A stretch of 64,000 nucleotides of DNA. Source: Planctomycetota bacterium. GTDB taxonomy: Bacteria; Planctomycetota; Phycisphaerae; Phycisphaerales; UBA1924. The notes below the pieces were generated by a model. It did no database searches and had not been told where the DNA came from. It saw only the letters and a program-made list of their open reading frames with translations. The stretch covers positions 1-64,000 of the forward strand of contig JAUZRR010000024.1 in the NCBI GenBank assembly GCA_030950285.1, written 5' to 3'. The position numbers were made by a program, and so were the translations under genes. Below, piece by piece: positions 10,148 to 22,932 of the stretch. Positions within the stretch are counted from its first letter, which is position 1; each line of letters begins with the position of its first letter.

Positions 10148-10678
10148 TCAATCGGTGGGCTGATCGGCCGATTCGTGCTCAAGCAGCAACAAGTCGGCGT
10201 AACTCACGCTCAGCGCCTCACCCAGCACCGGGCCGAAGGTTGCCCGCAGGTGGTCTACCGCAGCATGGCACCTCGGGACCGGGAACCCCGGCGAAACCAA
10301 CGCTTCGAGCTCGAAAAACCGTCCGAGCCCCTCGACGTCGTCCAGATGAATCCGCACGTTGTCGATCAGATAGAGCTCACGCACTTTCCGCACCATGACC
10401 AACTCGGGCAGCGGATTGACGCCGAACCGGGCCCTCGCCTGGGCATCGGAATAGATGGTGAAGCTGCTCAGGCGGGGTCTGGATTCGTCAGAGCGGTCGT
10501 AAAAAATCCACTCCGTCGGCTCTCCCACGCACTCCCGCCTCTTGAGCCGACCCGAGGGGACACGGAAATAGGTGTCGGTCTGGGCGAGCGTCGCGATAAA
10601 GGTTGCCCCGACCGCGCGGCAGGTCGCGCGGGCCATCTCGATATCGCGCAGCTCGGATTTGTACTCGACGTTGTGCAT
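10148..10678 (-). CDS. CYTH-domain protein (class IV adenylate cyclase / triphosphatase-like)
   Basis: The protein is 176 residues. It begins with NVEYKSEL, the ExK part of the CYTH signature, and carries further paired charged strands (RLKRREC, VMVRKVRELYL, FFELEAL) typical of the CYTH beta-barrel that binds triphosphates. CYTH proteins include CyaB-type cyclases, thiamine triphosphatases and inorganic triphosphatases; the sequence alone does not decide between them. It heads the minus-strand run leading into asnB. Confidence 0.8.
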   Translation of the reverse strand: MHNVEYKSELRDIEMARATCRAVGATFIATLAQTDTYFRVPSGRLKRRECVGEPTEWIFYDRSDESRPRLSSFTIYSDAQARARFGVNPLPELVMVRKVRELYLIDNVRIHLDDVEGLGRFFELEALVSPGFPVPRCHAAVDHLRATFGPVLGEALSVSYADLLLLEHESADQPTD

Positions 10679-10842
10679 GGTGGGGATCGCGGAATCGGTT
10701 GCAGCCTACCACGGCCGCGACCGAGCGGTTGGTCCCGCGTCCTGCGCCCCTGATACTCATTCTCGCCGGGGCGCGGTTCTCGCCGGGGCGCGGCCCGTGG
10801 CTTTCCCGGAGCAAGCCCGAGTGGCGCTCCGGGGAGTCGAAA

Positions 10843-10917
10843 TGGCGAGAGTGGGACTTGAACCCACGACCTGCGGGTTATGAATCCGCCGCTCTAAACC
10901 AGCTGAGCTACCTCGCC
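10843..10917 (-). tRNA. tRNA-Met (anticodon CAT)
   Basis: A complete cloverleaf reads on the minus strand from 10917. The acceptor GGCGAGG pairs with TCTCGCC, and the discriminator is A. The D-arm is GCTC/GAGC, the anticodon loop is TTCATAA, and the T-arm is GTGGG-TTCAAGT-CCCAC. No CCA is encoded. The first base pair is G-C, and the anticodon stem lacks the three full G-C pairs of initiators, so this is elongator Met or Ile2 (lysidine-modified CAT). It sits alone between the CYTH gene and the beta-helix gene; the rest of the 338-base gap shows nothing else I can support. Confidence 0.9.
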
Positions 10918-11016
10918 TGTTGCGGGGCAATCGTAGCACGCCGCCATCGCGGCAGACAAGCGGACACCCCTCGCAGAACACGCGATCGGTGGCAGCCCGG
11001 GCAGAATCCGGTGCGG

Positions 11017-13281
11017 CTATCGGGCGTCCACAGGTTCGATGGAGAGTTCCAGCACCGCGTGGCCGTCGATCTCGAAGTGCTCGACAACGATTTCGATCGG
11101 TTGCTCCTCGTCGAGGGTGAATTCTCCTTCGTCTCGGGTCGGGGCGTGCCAGGTCCAGTTCTCGATGATCGGCTCCCCATCGACCAGCACCCGCACGCCG
11201 TCGTCGCTCAGTGTGCTCACGCGCCAAGTGCCAGCGGGGAGGCGGAGTTTGGTGGTGGCGATCATGCCGAAACGGTCGCCGCCCGGGCCGGCTTTGGTGA
11301 TAACGTCGGCGATGTCGATGTCCCTGGGGCCGCCCCTGCCATAGGCGAAGTTGAGCGAATCGACCGTCGCCCTCCGTGCCCCGGCTTCGTCGGCGTGGGC
11401 GCGCCAGCCTTCGAGGTCTTCGCGCGGATCGATCGTCCACGGGAAGAACGTCGCCTGCCATTTGGCGACCACGAGCGTGTCGTTGTATATCGCTTCGAAG
11501 TCCTTTGCCCGGAGTTTGAGCGTGTACTGGTGGACCCCGGCCATGCCGAACACCTCGACCCGGTAGGGCTCGTCGGTGTCTTTCTCAGGCTCGGTCAGCT
11601 TGAACTGCGCGGTCGGCCCGTTCATGACGATGTAGAAGTCCTCGACATCGCCGAGCACTTCGTAGGTGTGGTTCGCCGCCGACTTTGAGGTCCGTCGCGC
11701 CAAGGGAGAGCGGTGGTCCCACGGGAAGTACTCTCCCATGACGATGTTCGCCCGTCCGGCCAGTTCGCTGCGTGCGCCGACGGGCGAGGTTTCGCCGACC
11801 GCGTCGTACGACGGTGGTTCGTACAGCTCCATCGTGACCATCACCTCGATCGGCTCTTCGCTCTCGGCCGCGTCGATCTCCCGGGCAACATCGACATATT
11901 CGTTGCCGCCGATGCTGGTCTCTTTGGACGCCCGCAGATGGATCGCGAGTTGGTCGCCCTCGAATCGGTTGCGGATGATGGTGTTGTCGATCGAGCCGCG
12001 GTGGTTGGCTTGCGCCCAGTCGGTTTCGAGGAGCCCCTCGTCGTTGTCGGACCAGAGGTGGACGCCGCAGGTGTTGTTGCGGAAGACGTTGTCGCGGATG
12101 GTGTTGGCTGCGCCGTGCTCGATGTTGACCCCGCCGCGCTCAAGGCCGTACGCCAGTGCGCCGTTGCCTTCGAGCAGGTTGCCCGCGATGAGCGTGTCCT
12201 GCGAGTAGCCGCCCCAGATGCCGCAGATCCCGTTCTCGACGAGTCGGTTGCCGATGAAGCGGTTGCCGAAGCTGAAGGTCAGCTCGATGCCGTGGGCGGG
12301 GGCGTAGGAAAAATCGTTGTTGATGAGGAGGTTGTCGTTGCACCCGGCGCGTTTGACGCTGAGCCCCTCAGGGCCGGGGACCTGCCCGAGTGCCTCTTTG
12401 CCTCCAAAGCCGAAGAACCCGTCCCCGGCGTGGGTCGCGGAGTTTTCGGCAAAGAGGTTGTCGTTGCACTGCTCGAAAAGCAGGATTCCGGCCGAGTCTT
12501 GTCCCCGGTTGTAGACGCCGTGGGAATAGCCCCGCACGCAGAAATCAAAGGCGTTTCGGCTGACGACGTTCCCGCTCGACCGCCACATCGCCAGCCCCCA
12601 CCCGGAGAGGAAGGAGCAGTCGTTGTCGTAGATTTCCGAGTCGGTCACGCGGTCGAGGATGATGCCGTTCTGCCGACGGCGTGCGAAACACTCGCGGATC
12701 GTGACCCCTTTCGAGCGCTCGACGTAGACCCCTGCGCCGTAGTTTTTCAGCCACTGGTGGTCGTCGTTCTCGTGCGGCCAGAGCCAGTCGCTGCTGTCCT
12801 CGGCCTGGGGCGTTGACCCCAGCCGCATCGCGTACCCGCCGGAGACGTCGGCGCCGTCGATCATCAACCCGTCGGCGTCTGTCGCCCAGATGCCGATCTT
12901 GAAGCGGTGGAGGTGCGGGCCGATGAGCGTGACGTTCTTCGAGCCTTCGATACGGATACCGATGCCGGTGAGTGTCTCCCAGGGCGTTCCCTCAGCTGCG
13001 CCGAAAAGTGCTGCCTCACCCTCGACAAACACCACGGTGATGCCGTCGCCAGCGATATGGACGACGCCGTTGTTGTCGGTGTCCTCAATGACCGTGCCCG
13101 GCGCGACACGGACAAGGCAAGAGGTCTCGATGCGGGTGTTGTCTTCGGTGATGGTGATTTCGGGGAGGATGGATTCGGGCTGGGCAAGCGTGGCGTTCGC
13201 ACTTCCCACAACGATCATCGCAGCAAGCAGACGCACCACAAAAACGACTCGTGCGTTTCTACGAGCCCTGTGCGCGAGCAC
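11017..13281 (-). CDS. Secreted right-handed beta-helix protein with PA14-like C-terminus
   Basis: The protein is about 750 residues. A signal peptide (VVFVVRLLAAMIVVGSANA) starts close to the GTG at 13281, which I prefer; the ATG at 13401 would add 40 residues ahead of the signal. Residues about 110-480 are runs of short strands with Asn ladders (NTIRDNVFRNNTC, DTLIAGNLLEGN), the pattern of NosD-type parallel beta-helices (polysaccharide-binding or -cleaving). The last 150 residues hold a PA14-like domain (LPAGTWRVSTLSDDGVRVLVDG), commonly a carbohydrate-binding module. The likely role is extracytoplasmic carbohydrate binding or lyase activity; I see no definite catalytic triad. Confidence 0.75.
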   Translation of the reverse strand: MLAHRARRNARVVFVVRLLAAMIVVGSANATLAQPESILPEITITEDNTRIETSCLVRVAPGTVIEDTDNNGVVHIAGDGITVVFVEGEAALFGAAEGTPWETLTGIGIRIEGSKNVTLIGPHLHRFKIGIWATDADGLMIDGADVSGGYAMRLGSTPQAEDSSDWLWPHENDDHQWLKNYGAGVYVERSKGVTIRECFARRRQNGIILDRVTDSEIYDNDCSFLSGWGLAMWRSSGNVVSRNAFDFCVRGYSHGVYNRGQDSAGILLFEQCNDNLFAENSATHAGDGFFGFGGKEALGQVPGPEGLSVKRAGCNDNLLINNDFSYAPAHGIELTFSFGNRFIGNRLVENGICGIWGGYSQDTLIAGNLLEGNGALAYGLERGGVNIEHGAANTIRDNVFRNNTCGVHLWSDNDEGLLETDWAQANHRGSIDNTIIRNRFEGDQLAIHLRASKETSIGGNEYVDVAREIDAAESEEPIEVMVTMELYEPPSYDAVGETSPVGARSELAGRANIVMGEYFPWDHRSPLARRTSKSAANHTYEVLGDVEDFYIVMNGPTAQFKLTEPEKDTDEPYRVEVFGMAGVHQYTLKLRAKDFEAIYNDTLVVAKWQATFFPWTIDPREDLEGWRAHADEAGARRATVDSLNFAYGRGGPRDIDIADVITKAGPGGDRFGMIATTKLRLPAGTWRVSTLSDDGVRVLVDGEPIIENWTWHAPTRDEGEFTLDEEQPIEIVVEHFEIDGHAVLELSIEPVDAR

Positions 13282-13488
13282 AGCCTTGGATATGTCCGTG
13301 TCGCCAGCCGACCATGAACTCGAGCTTGCGCTCGGGGCTCGTCGAAACGCTGGTAAATCTTTGACAAATCGTACCGGACAGAATATTCGCGAGTGTCTCA
13401 TGTCCGCATGGTAGCGGCATCTCGCAGACGTCCGGCATGGGTGCGAGCGACACGGCTTGGAGAACCGTGCCACCCTATCGGTGCTGCC

Positions 13489-13824
13489 TCACCCGTTCGA
13501 TTGAGGCTCGACGCCCGGCGACTGGTCGACCGGGTCCACCCTCTCGACACCGTCGGCCTGCGACACCCGCCGCCAGTCCCCTTCGGGCAGTTTTTCGGTC
13601 GACTCCTCGGCGATGGCTTTGGGCTCACTCCCCGGCTTGCTCGACTCGTTTTCGATCCCGTCGCCGATATCTTTGAGCCCGCGTTTGAACTCGACGATGC
13701 CCTTGCCGAGGCTGCGTCCAACTTCGGGGAGCCGCTTGCCGAAGAGCAGGAGCCCGATCGCGAGGATGATGAGCAGCTCAGAGTTGCCGGGCAGGTTGAA
13801 CATTCCCAATGTCATGGCGTCCAT
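13489..13824 (-). CDS. tatA: Sec-independent translocase subunit TatA/E
   Basis: The protein is 111 residues. It has one N-terminal membrane helix (ELLIILAIGLLLFG) followed at once by the amphipathic-helix signature KRLPEVGRSLGKGI, then a charged, disordered tail. This is the pore-forming subunit of the twin-arginine pathway, which exports folded proteins. TatB shares this layout, but the FGxxRLPE hinge fits TatA. It lies 82 bases downstream of folD on the same strand. No tatC is in the window. Confidence 0.93.
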   Translation of the reverse strand: MDAMTLGMFNLPGNSELLIILAIGLLLFGKRLPEVGRSLGKGIVEFKRGLKDIGDGIENESSKPGSEPKAIAEESTEKLPEGDWRRVSQADGVERVDPVDQSPGVEPQSNG

Positions 13825-13906
13825 GGATACTCCCGGGCCGGGTGTGCCCGCTGCGGTGGCGTGTCAGTACGTATTTCGTGGTCGTGGTCCGGCCATTTCA
13901 GATATT

Positions 13907-17377
<3,471 letters not shown>

Positions 17378-17536
17378 TTCGGGAGTGGACAGCGTCGCCC
17401 GTTTGCGTCCGAGAACAAGTTTCTTACTTCGCTTGGGCCAGTTTGCGTGGTTTCCACCGCTCTGTAATGCGTCCGAGTGGAGCGACCGTTCTCCGAGGCC
17501 GATAGCCATGATGCGCGACCGGCGCTGGAGAGCGAT

Positions 17537-17968
17537 ATGCCGAAAGAGAAAGAACGATTGGCGGTGCGGCGGCACAGCCGTCGTGAGTGCGACCTCGCGG
17601 CGCGGCTGTGTATTGACGATCTCCACGAGGCGCAGGTCGTGTTCTCGAATGCAGTAGCCGAGACCGACGGGTCGCTCCCGTTGCGCATCGTTGATTGCAG
17701 CGAGGGCGGGCTCGGGCTCCGCTCGCCGGTCTATGTGCCCCGGGGGGCGCAGGTCGTGGTCGAGGTGACGCTTGATGGCGCGGGCAAATCTGTACAGCAC
17801 CGGGTTCAGTTGCGGGTCCAGCGATCGGCGATGGTTGACCGCGAGCCGGCGTACTACCTGGGAACATCGCTCGTCGATCAGGCCGCGGCCGCGCCAGCGA
17901 TCGGTGAACTGCTCGCGGCGATCGGTCCTGACGATCAGGCGGCCGAGGGATCAGGAGCTGCGGCATGA
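17537..17968 (+). CDS. PilZ-domain protein
   Basis: The protein is about 143 residues. It carries the cyclic-di-GMP-binding RxxxR (RRHSRR) and, downstream, DxSxxG (DCSEGGLG), then beta strands of the PilZ barrel. The ATG at 17537 has a GGAG site 6-7 bases upstream; the GTG at 17477 is an alternative. Its stop overlaps the start of the GspE gene (ATGA), so the two are translationally coupled. A role in setting the ATPase's activity in response to cyclic-di-GMP is inferred from this coupling. Confidence 0.85.
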   Translation: MPKEKERLAVRRHSRRECDLAARLCIDDLHEAQVVFSNAVAETDGSLPLRIVDCSEGGLGLRSPVYVPRGAQVVVEVTLDGAGKSVQHRVQLRVQRSAMVDREPAYYLGTSLVDQAAAAPAIGELLAAIGPDDQAAEGSGAAA

Positions 17969-19662
17969 TCCAGAGAAACGACTTTGTCCTCTCGGCGATG
18001 CTCGAAGAGGGCATCATCACCCAGGAACAACTCGACGCGGCGAGCGCTTACGCCAAAGAGCAGGACATGACAGTGCCGCGCGCGCTTGTTGCGCAGGGCG
18101 TCGTCTCGCACCGCCAGATCGCGATCTGCATGGCCGAGATCTTCGAGTGCCCGTTCGTCGATCTTGAGGCGTTCGAGATCAACATCCGCAACACCCAGCT
18201 GCTGCCGCAATCGTCGGCGCAGCGGCTGCACGCCTTTCCCCTTTTCGCGTTCGATGGTCTGGTGACCGTGGGCATGGCCGATCCTCTTGATCTGGCGGCG
18301 GTGGACCAACTCCGCCGCATGCTGAAGGCCGAGGTTGACCCGGTGCTCTGCGAGCAGCAGGCGCTCAGCGAACTGATCGCACGGGGCTACTCGCTGTCGG
18401 CCGGGGGGATGGACGCGACGACGGCTGCGGTCGAGAGCGAGGCGGGGCTGGTCACCGGTGAAGAGCCGGTCGTCGCGGCGGTGAACCAGATCATGGCGCA
18501 GGCTGCGCGCGAGGGCGCGTCGGATATCCACATCGGGCCCGATGAGCACGACCTGCACCTGCGGTTTCGGATCGACGGCCGCCTGCACCAAAGACAGGGG
18601 CCCCCAAAGTCCGGGCATTCCGGGCTTGTGCAACGGCTCAAGGTCATGGCGTCGCTCGACCTCACGCAGACACGGCGGCCGCAGGACGGGAAGTTCAGAT
18701 TCACGCACGCGGGTAAGCCAATCGACGTGCGGCTGAGTCTCATTCCAACGATCTATGGCGAAAACATCGTGATGCGCTTGCTCGCGTCAGGGGCGTCAAT
18801 CAAAGACTTCCAGGACTTGGGGATCGCCAGCGACACGATCGAGAAGATCGAATCGCTCATCACGAAGCCGCACGGGCTGCTGCTCGTCACCGGGCCCACC
18901 GGCTCGGGCAAAACTACGACGCTCTACACCGCGATCAAAAAGCTCAACTCGCCCGATCGGAACGTGATGACGATCGAGGACCCCGTCGAGATCCGCCTGC
19001 CGATGGTACGGCAGTTGCAGGTGAACTCCGAGATCGGACTGACCTTCGCCGGCGCGCTGCGGTCGATTCTGCGCCAGGATCCCGACGTGGTGCTCGTCGG
19101 CGAGATCCGCGACGAAGAAACGGCGAGGATCGCGTGCCAAGCGGCGTTGACGGGCCACTTTGTGCTCTCGACCTTGCACACCAACGATGCGCCCGGCGCG
19201 ATCGGGCGGCTGCGGGATATGGGATGCCCACCCTTTGCAATCAACGCGGCGCTTGTCGGCGTGTTGGCGCAGCGGCTGCTGCGGAGTATCTGTACATCTT
19301 GCGCAGCACCGGACACACCCGATGAGATCATGCTGCGGCGGTTCGGAATCGAGCACGACCCGGCGGGGTTGATGCGGGGAGCCGGCTGCGGCAAGTGCAT
19401 GAGCAGCGGGTATCGAGGGCGAATCGCGGCGACAGAGCTGTTCCTGATGGACCGGGCGATGCAGGTCCTGATCGAAGAGGGAGGCGCGGCGGCAACAATC
19501 CGAAAGGCTGCGCTGGACTCGGGCATGCGGCCGATGTGGCGGGACGGCCTCGAGAAAGCGAGGATGGGCTTTACGACGCTCGAAGAGGTCGCCCGAACGA
19601 TCGCGATCGACGCGGTGGAGACAACGGACGAGCCATCCAAGAAACTGGAGCGTGCAGCATGA
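17965..19662 (+). CDS. gspE: Type II secretion / type IV pilus assembly ATPase
   Basis: This 565-residue protein powers pseudopilus or pilus assembly from the cytoplasmic face. The N-terminal region (about 1-150) resembles MshEN, itself a cyclic-di-GMP-binding module in some homologues. The ATPase core holds Walker A GPTGSGKTTT, an Asp box, Walker B (DPDVVLVGEIRDEETA) and the His box (STLHTND). A zinc-binding tetracysteine region follows (CTSC ... CGKC). It is the only secretion ATPase in the window and starts cluster 1; both ends overlap neighbours by ATGA. GspE and PilB are not separable by eye. Confidence 0.93.
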   Translation: MIQRNDFVLSAMLEEGIITQEQLDAASAYAKEQDMTVPRALVAQGVVSHRQIAICMAEIFECPFVDLEAFEINIRNTQLLPQSSAQRLHAFPLFAFDGLVTVGMADPLDLAAVDQLRRMLKAEVDPVLCEQQALSELIARGYSLSAGGMDATTAAVESEAGLVTGEEPVVAAVNQIMAQAAREGASDIHIGPDEHDLHLRFRIDGRLHQRQGPPKSGHSGLVQRLKVMASLDLTQTRRPQDGKFRFTHAGKPIDVRLSLIPTIYGENIVMRLLASGASIKDFQDLGIASDTIEKIESLITKPHGLLLVTGPTGSGKTTTLYTAIKKLNSPDRNVMTIEDPVEIRLPMVRQLQVNSEIGLTFAGALRSILRQDPDVVLVGEIRDEETARIACQAALTGHFVLSTLHTNDAPGAIGRLRDMGCPPFAINAALVGVLAQRLLRSICTSCAAPDTPDEIMLRRFGIEHDPAGLMRGAGCGKCMSSGYRGRIAATELFLMDRAMQVLIEEGGAAATIRKAALDSGMRPMWRDGLEKARMGFTTLEEVARTIAIDAVETTDEPSKKLERAA

Positions 19663-20855
19663 ACGCGGTGATGTACGAATATCGTGCACTAGACCGCGCT
19701 GGCGCCGAGTCGCGCGGCACAATCGCAGCGGCGGACCGAGACCAGGCGTACCGGAAGGTTGCCGAGTCCGGCCTTACACCCTTGGTACTGAGACCTGTGC
19801 GGCAACGCGCCAAGATGATGCAGAAACGGGTGGGGTTGCGTGAGATTTCACAGTTTACATACCAGCTCCAGGTGCTGCTCGAAGCGCGAATCCCGCTGAG
19901 TGAGGGACTCGCCGGACTCGCCAAGCAAGAGGATAACCCGACGTTTCGGGCGATTTTAGTGGACATCGCAACGCAAGTTGAATCGGGAAGCACGATTGCC
20001 AAAGCCATGGAGGCTCATCGTAAGGTCTTGGGCGAGGTGTATGTGGAGACGGTCACCGCGGCCGAGCGCAGCGGCACGATGTCACGCACACTCGAGCACC
20101 TCTGCGAGGCTCTGGAGCGGATGGAGAGTTCCCGCCGACAGGTCAAGGGTGCGTTACTCTACCCCATTTGTGTGAGTGTGGTGCTGGTCCTGGCGAGCGG
20201 GTTTCTTATAACATTTACCATCCCGAAGTTTGCGACGATGTTCGCATCCCGCGGGGTGGAGTTGCCCTTGCTCACCCGTGTTCTGGCGGGGTTGGGAAAC
20301 AGCATCGGCGCGTACTGGTGGCTGTATCTCGTGGGGATCATTGGTTTGGTGTGGGGCGTTCGGTTCATGAGTACCCGTCGGCTCAAGGCGCTCGAGTCGA
20401 TTTTCCATCGGGTTCCCGCTATCCGAGCGGTTATGGTCGGGCTCGCGGTGAGCAGGTTCTCCCGTGTGTTCTCGGTGAGTCTGTCCGCGGGGCTGGGATT
20501 GCTCGAAGCGCTGGAGATGGGCAGGCGGGCCGCGTCTCGGCAGATGCTCAGCGACGAGATCGAGAAGATGAGCAACGAAATCCGGGCCGGGCGGCAGCTC
20601 AGCGAGGGGTTGGTCGATGCGACCTATATCCCCTCCTTTGCCAAACGAATGTTTGTTGCTGGCGAGCAATCGGGCGAACTCTGCCGGATGTCGGCGATCG
20701 TGGCGAAACACTACGAGCGTGAGACCGCACACAAGATCAAGACGCTGACCACGATCATGGAACCTGTGCTTGTTGTAGCGATCACGTCCATCGTGCTGAT
20801 CGTGGCCCTGGCAATTTTCCTTCCGATGTGGAACATGGTGCAGTTGATGGGATAG
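19659..20855 (+). CDS. gspF: Type II secretion inner-membrane platform protein
   Basis: This 398-residue protein has two GspF/PilC domains, each a helical bundle, with three membrane segments (about 165-190, 215-240, 370-395). The N-terminal MYEYRALDRAGAESRG is typical of the family. The start codon overlaps the gspE stop. It anchors the ATPase to the inner membrane. A second platform gene lies at 37.2 kb. Confidence 0.9.
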   Translation: MNAVMYEYRALDRAGAESRGTIAAADRDQAYRKVAESGLTPLVLRPVRQRAKMMQKRVGLREISQFTYQLQVLLEARIPLSEGLAGLAKQEDNPTFRAILVDIATQVESGSTIAKAMEAHRKVLGEVYVETVTAAERSGTMSRTLEHLCEALERMESSRRQVKGALLYPICVSVVLVLASGFLITFTIPKFATMFASRGVELPLLTRVLAGLGNSIGAYWWLYLVGIIGLVWGVRFMSTRRLKALESIFHRVPAIRAVMVGLAVSRFSRVFSVSLSAGLGLLEALEMGRRAASRQMLSDEIEKMSNEIRAGRQLSEGLVDATYIPSFAKRMFVAGEQSGELCRMSAIVAKHYERETAHKIKTLTTIMEPVLVVAITSIVLIVALAIFLPMWNMVQLMG

Positions 20856-20929
20856 CTCACCGAGTAAGCAATGAGTAGATGTACGCGAGGGGGACCCCGC
20901 CTTGCTTCTAAAAGATGGAGATATAAGTC

Positions 20930-21367
20930 ATGAAGAAGAAAGCTTCCAAGCACACACGCCGTTCCGGCTTTACGCTGGTGGAACTCATCGCGGTCATCAT
21001 CGTGCTGGCGATTCTCGCCGGTGTGGCGGTGCCGAAGTACTTTGATTACACCGCCAAGGCCCGTGAGTCCGCGACCAAGGCATCGCTCGGCAATGCCCGC
21101 TCGGCGATCGCCAACTTCTATACCAACGAAGCGCTCCAGAACGGGACGGCCGCCTATCCGACCCTTCTTCAACTGGAGACCACGGGCACTGTCCTCGAAC
21201 AGGCGTTCCCGCCCAATCCGTTCAACAACTCCTCCGACGTCCAGGCCGCGACGTGGAACGCCACCGACCCGCCGGTGACCGGGACGGCTGGCTGGAACTA
21301 CGACGCCTCGGTGGGCCGGCTCTGGGCCAACACCGACACAGCCGGCGTCGATGAGAACGAGTGGTGA
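20930..21367 (+). CDS. Major pseudopilin-like protein of cluster 1
   Basis: The protein is 145 residues. The basic leader ends in SG before FTLVELIAVIIVLAILAGVAVPKYFDY, a prepilin cleavage/methylation site with Glu5. The rest is a compact globular domain with Trp/Asn-rich C-terminus (GWNYDASVGRLWANTD) as in many small pilins. It is the first pilin after the E-F genes, with a 74-base gap and its own ribosome-binding site (GGAG), suggesting higher expression. GspG-like or type IV pilin; the family choice is open. Confidence 0.85.
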   Translation: MKKKASKHTRRSGFTLVELIAVIIVLAILAGVAVPKYFDYTAKARESATKASLGNARSAIANFYTNEALQNGTAAYPTLLQLETTGTVLEQAFPPNPFNNSSDVQAATWNATDPPVTGTAGWNYDASVGRLWANTDTAGVDENEW

Positions 21368-21379
21368 CCTGAGAACGTC

Positions 21380-21925
21380 ATGGCCGTCGCGCAATCACAT
21401 GGTGGTGCCGAGTCCCGATCTGCCCGAGCGTTCACGCTCGTTGAACTGATCGCGGTGATCGTGATCACGGGGATTCTCGCGAGCGTCGCGATCCCCTCGA
21501 TGGGAAGGGTTTCCGAGGCCCGCAGCGCAGGTGCGGCACGGGCGCTGGCCCAGCAGATGGCGTTCGCTCGTGAGCGGGCGCTCAATCTCGGGAACCGGAC
21601 GTGGGTTACCTTTGATGTCGGGCTGGACAGCGTCGCGCTGTTGAGCGAGCCCGACGGCGGAACCGGGTTTGTCGATGCTGTCTCGCTCTCGGACCCATTG
21701 ACAGATCGGCCGCTCGGCCTTTCGTTCAACACGGGTGAGTTCGCGGGTGTTGGCATTGCCTCGGCGTCGTTTGATGGCGGGACAACCGTGGGGTTCGACT
21801 GGTTGGGAAGCCCGATCACCGAGTCGGGAGGTGCCCTTTCGGCGGACGGAATCGTTACGTTCGATGGTGGGCAGGCGATCCGAGTCCGCGCAATGACGGG
21901 TGATATTAGGATGGTCATCCCCTGA
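21380..21925 (+). CDS. GspH-like minor pseudopilin (cluster 1)
   Basis: The protein is 181 residues. The leader ends SARA before FTLVELIAVIVITGILASVAIPSM, with Ala at the -1 position. The following FARERALNLGNRTWVTFDV stretch is the usual GspH/FimT continuation (helix then strand). It lies 12 bases downstream of the preceding pilin gene and probably belongs to the pseudopilus tip. Confidence 0.8.
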   Translation: MAVAQSHGGAESRSARAFTLVELIAVIVITGILASVAIPSMGRVSEARSAGAARALAQQMAFARERALNLGNRTWVTFDVGLDSVALLSEPDGGTGFVDAVSLSDPLTDRPLGLSFNTGEFAGVGIASASFDGGTTVGFDWLGSPITESGGALSADGIVTFDGGQAIRVRAMTGDIRMVIP

Positions 21926-21979
21926 CTGCATGCCACCCAGACATCCGGCCGAGCGGTCGGGAAGGATTGGAAAAAAGCC

Positions 21980-22396
21980 GTGATTCAGCGCCGCGCATTT
22001 ACACTGATCGAAGCGATCATCGCGATTCTGATCCTCGGGGTCGCGATGCCCTCGATGCTCACAGCGTTGGCGACTGCGCACCGCAACCGGGTGACACCAA
22101 TCAAGACCTCGCAGGCTCGATGGCTCGCGATGGAACGGCTCGAGGACGTTATCGCGGACCGAGCGAGTCCGGAACGCGGGTGGAGTTATCTCGTGCCCGG
22201 GAACTATCCCGTTGAGACTACACTGCCGAATGCGCCGGGCTTTGCACGATCGACGGCGATTTTCGAGACCGGGCCGGATCTTGTTACACCCGGGGAAGGA
22301 TATATGAAAATCGCGGTCACGGTGTCCTGGGTAGATGAACTGGACACCCCTTTGGCCGTTACGCTCACGACGGTGTTGACGGAGAGGCCGGAATGA
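21980..22396 (+). CDS. GspI/PilV-like minor pseudopilin (cluster 1)
   Basis: The protein is 138 residues with a GTG start. The leader MIQRRA precedes FTLIEAIIAILILGVAMPSML; Ala again precedes the cleavage site. The region RWLAMERLEDVIADR resembles the GspI helix after the membrane segment. Its stop overlaps the next start (ATGA). Confidence 0.8.
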   Translation: MIQRRAFTLIEAIIAILILGVAMPSMLTALATAHRNRVTPIKTSQARWLAMERLEDVIADRASPERGWSYLVPGNYPVETTLPNAPGFARSTAIFETGPDLVTPGEGYMKIAVTVSWVDELDTPLAVTLTTVLTERPE

Positions 22397-22932
22397 CGCT
22401 CCCCCGCGCAATGTCAACCCGCCGTGGCTTCACTCTGGTCGAAGCGATCGCCACCATGATGATTCTCTCGATTGTCGGCTCCTCGTCGATCGGGATTGTG
22501 TGGACAGCGGTCCACGCGTTCGGCAAGGGGGCAGAGTCGTTGCGCTTGCAGAGCGAGGCTTCGGTTGCGATGGAGCGTCTGACGCGAGAGTTGCGGTCCA
22601 TACCGCTCGATATAGACAACACGCCTGATATTCAGAGCCTGACTGTCGATTCGCTGGTGTGGCGGGGGGGGACCGAATCTGTCGAGCTCGTCGGGACCGA
22701 TCTTATGTACACCCGCGCGGGTGTCGAGAGTGTGCTGTGCTCGGCGGTCACCGGGTTCACGCTCATTGGAGCCGACAGCGTCAACGCAACGCTTGGGGCA
22801 ACCCTCTCGGGCACGGCTTGCGACGCGATACGCCGCTTGACGATCAAGATCGAACTCGCATCGGGGGAGGCAACCGCTTCGGTACATACCAAGGTGTTTC
22901 TGCGGTGCATGGCGCTGGAGACTTCCTTATGA
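22393..22932 (+). CDS. GspJ/PilW-like minor pseudopilin (cluster 1)
   Basis: The protein is 179 residues. The leader ends TRRG before FTLVEAIATMMILSIVGSSS, with the normal Gly at -1. The body has EASVAMERLTRELRSI, a helix typical of GspJ/PilW. Two Cys residues (about 117 and 139) may form a disulfide. It is coupled at both ends by ATGA overlaps. Confidence 0.8.
   Translation: MTLPRAMSTRRGFTLVEAIATMMILSIVGSSSIGIVWTAVHAFGKGAESLRLQSEASVAMERLTRELRSIPLDIDNTPDIQSLTVDSLVWRGGTESVELVGTDLMYTRAGVESVLCSAVTGFTLIGADSVNATLGATLSGTACDAIRRLTIKIELASGEATASVHTKVFLRCMALETSL

Noticed and set aside
10843-10917. Initiator tRNA-fMet
   Set aside because: The first base pair is G-C instead of the unpaired C1-A72, and the anticodon stem lacks three consecutive G-C pairs next to the loop.
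11713-12816. Plus-strand ORF of 367 residues antisense to the beta-helix gene
   Set aside because: It is a shadow frame rich in Val/Asp/Ala/Glu with no start signals; the minus-strand beta-helix pattern is clear.
20885-20905. GGGGGACCCC hairpin between gspF and the first pilin as a terminator
   Set aside because: The stem is very short and no T-run follows; it could at most cause slight attenuation.
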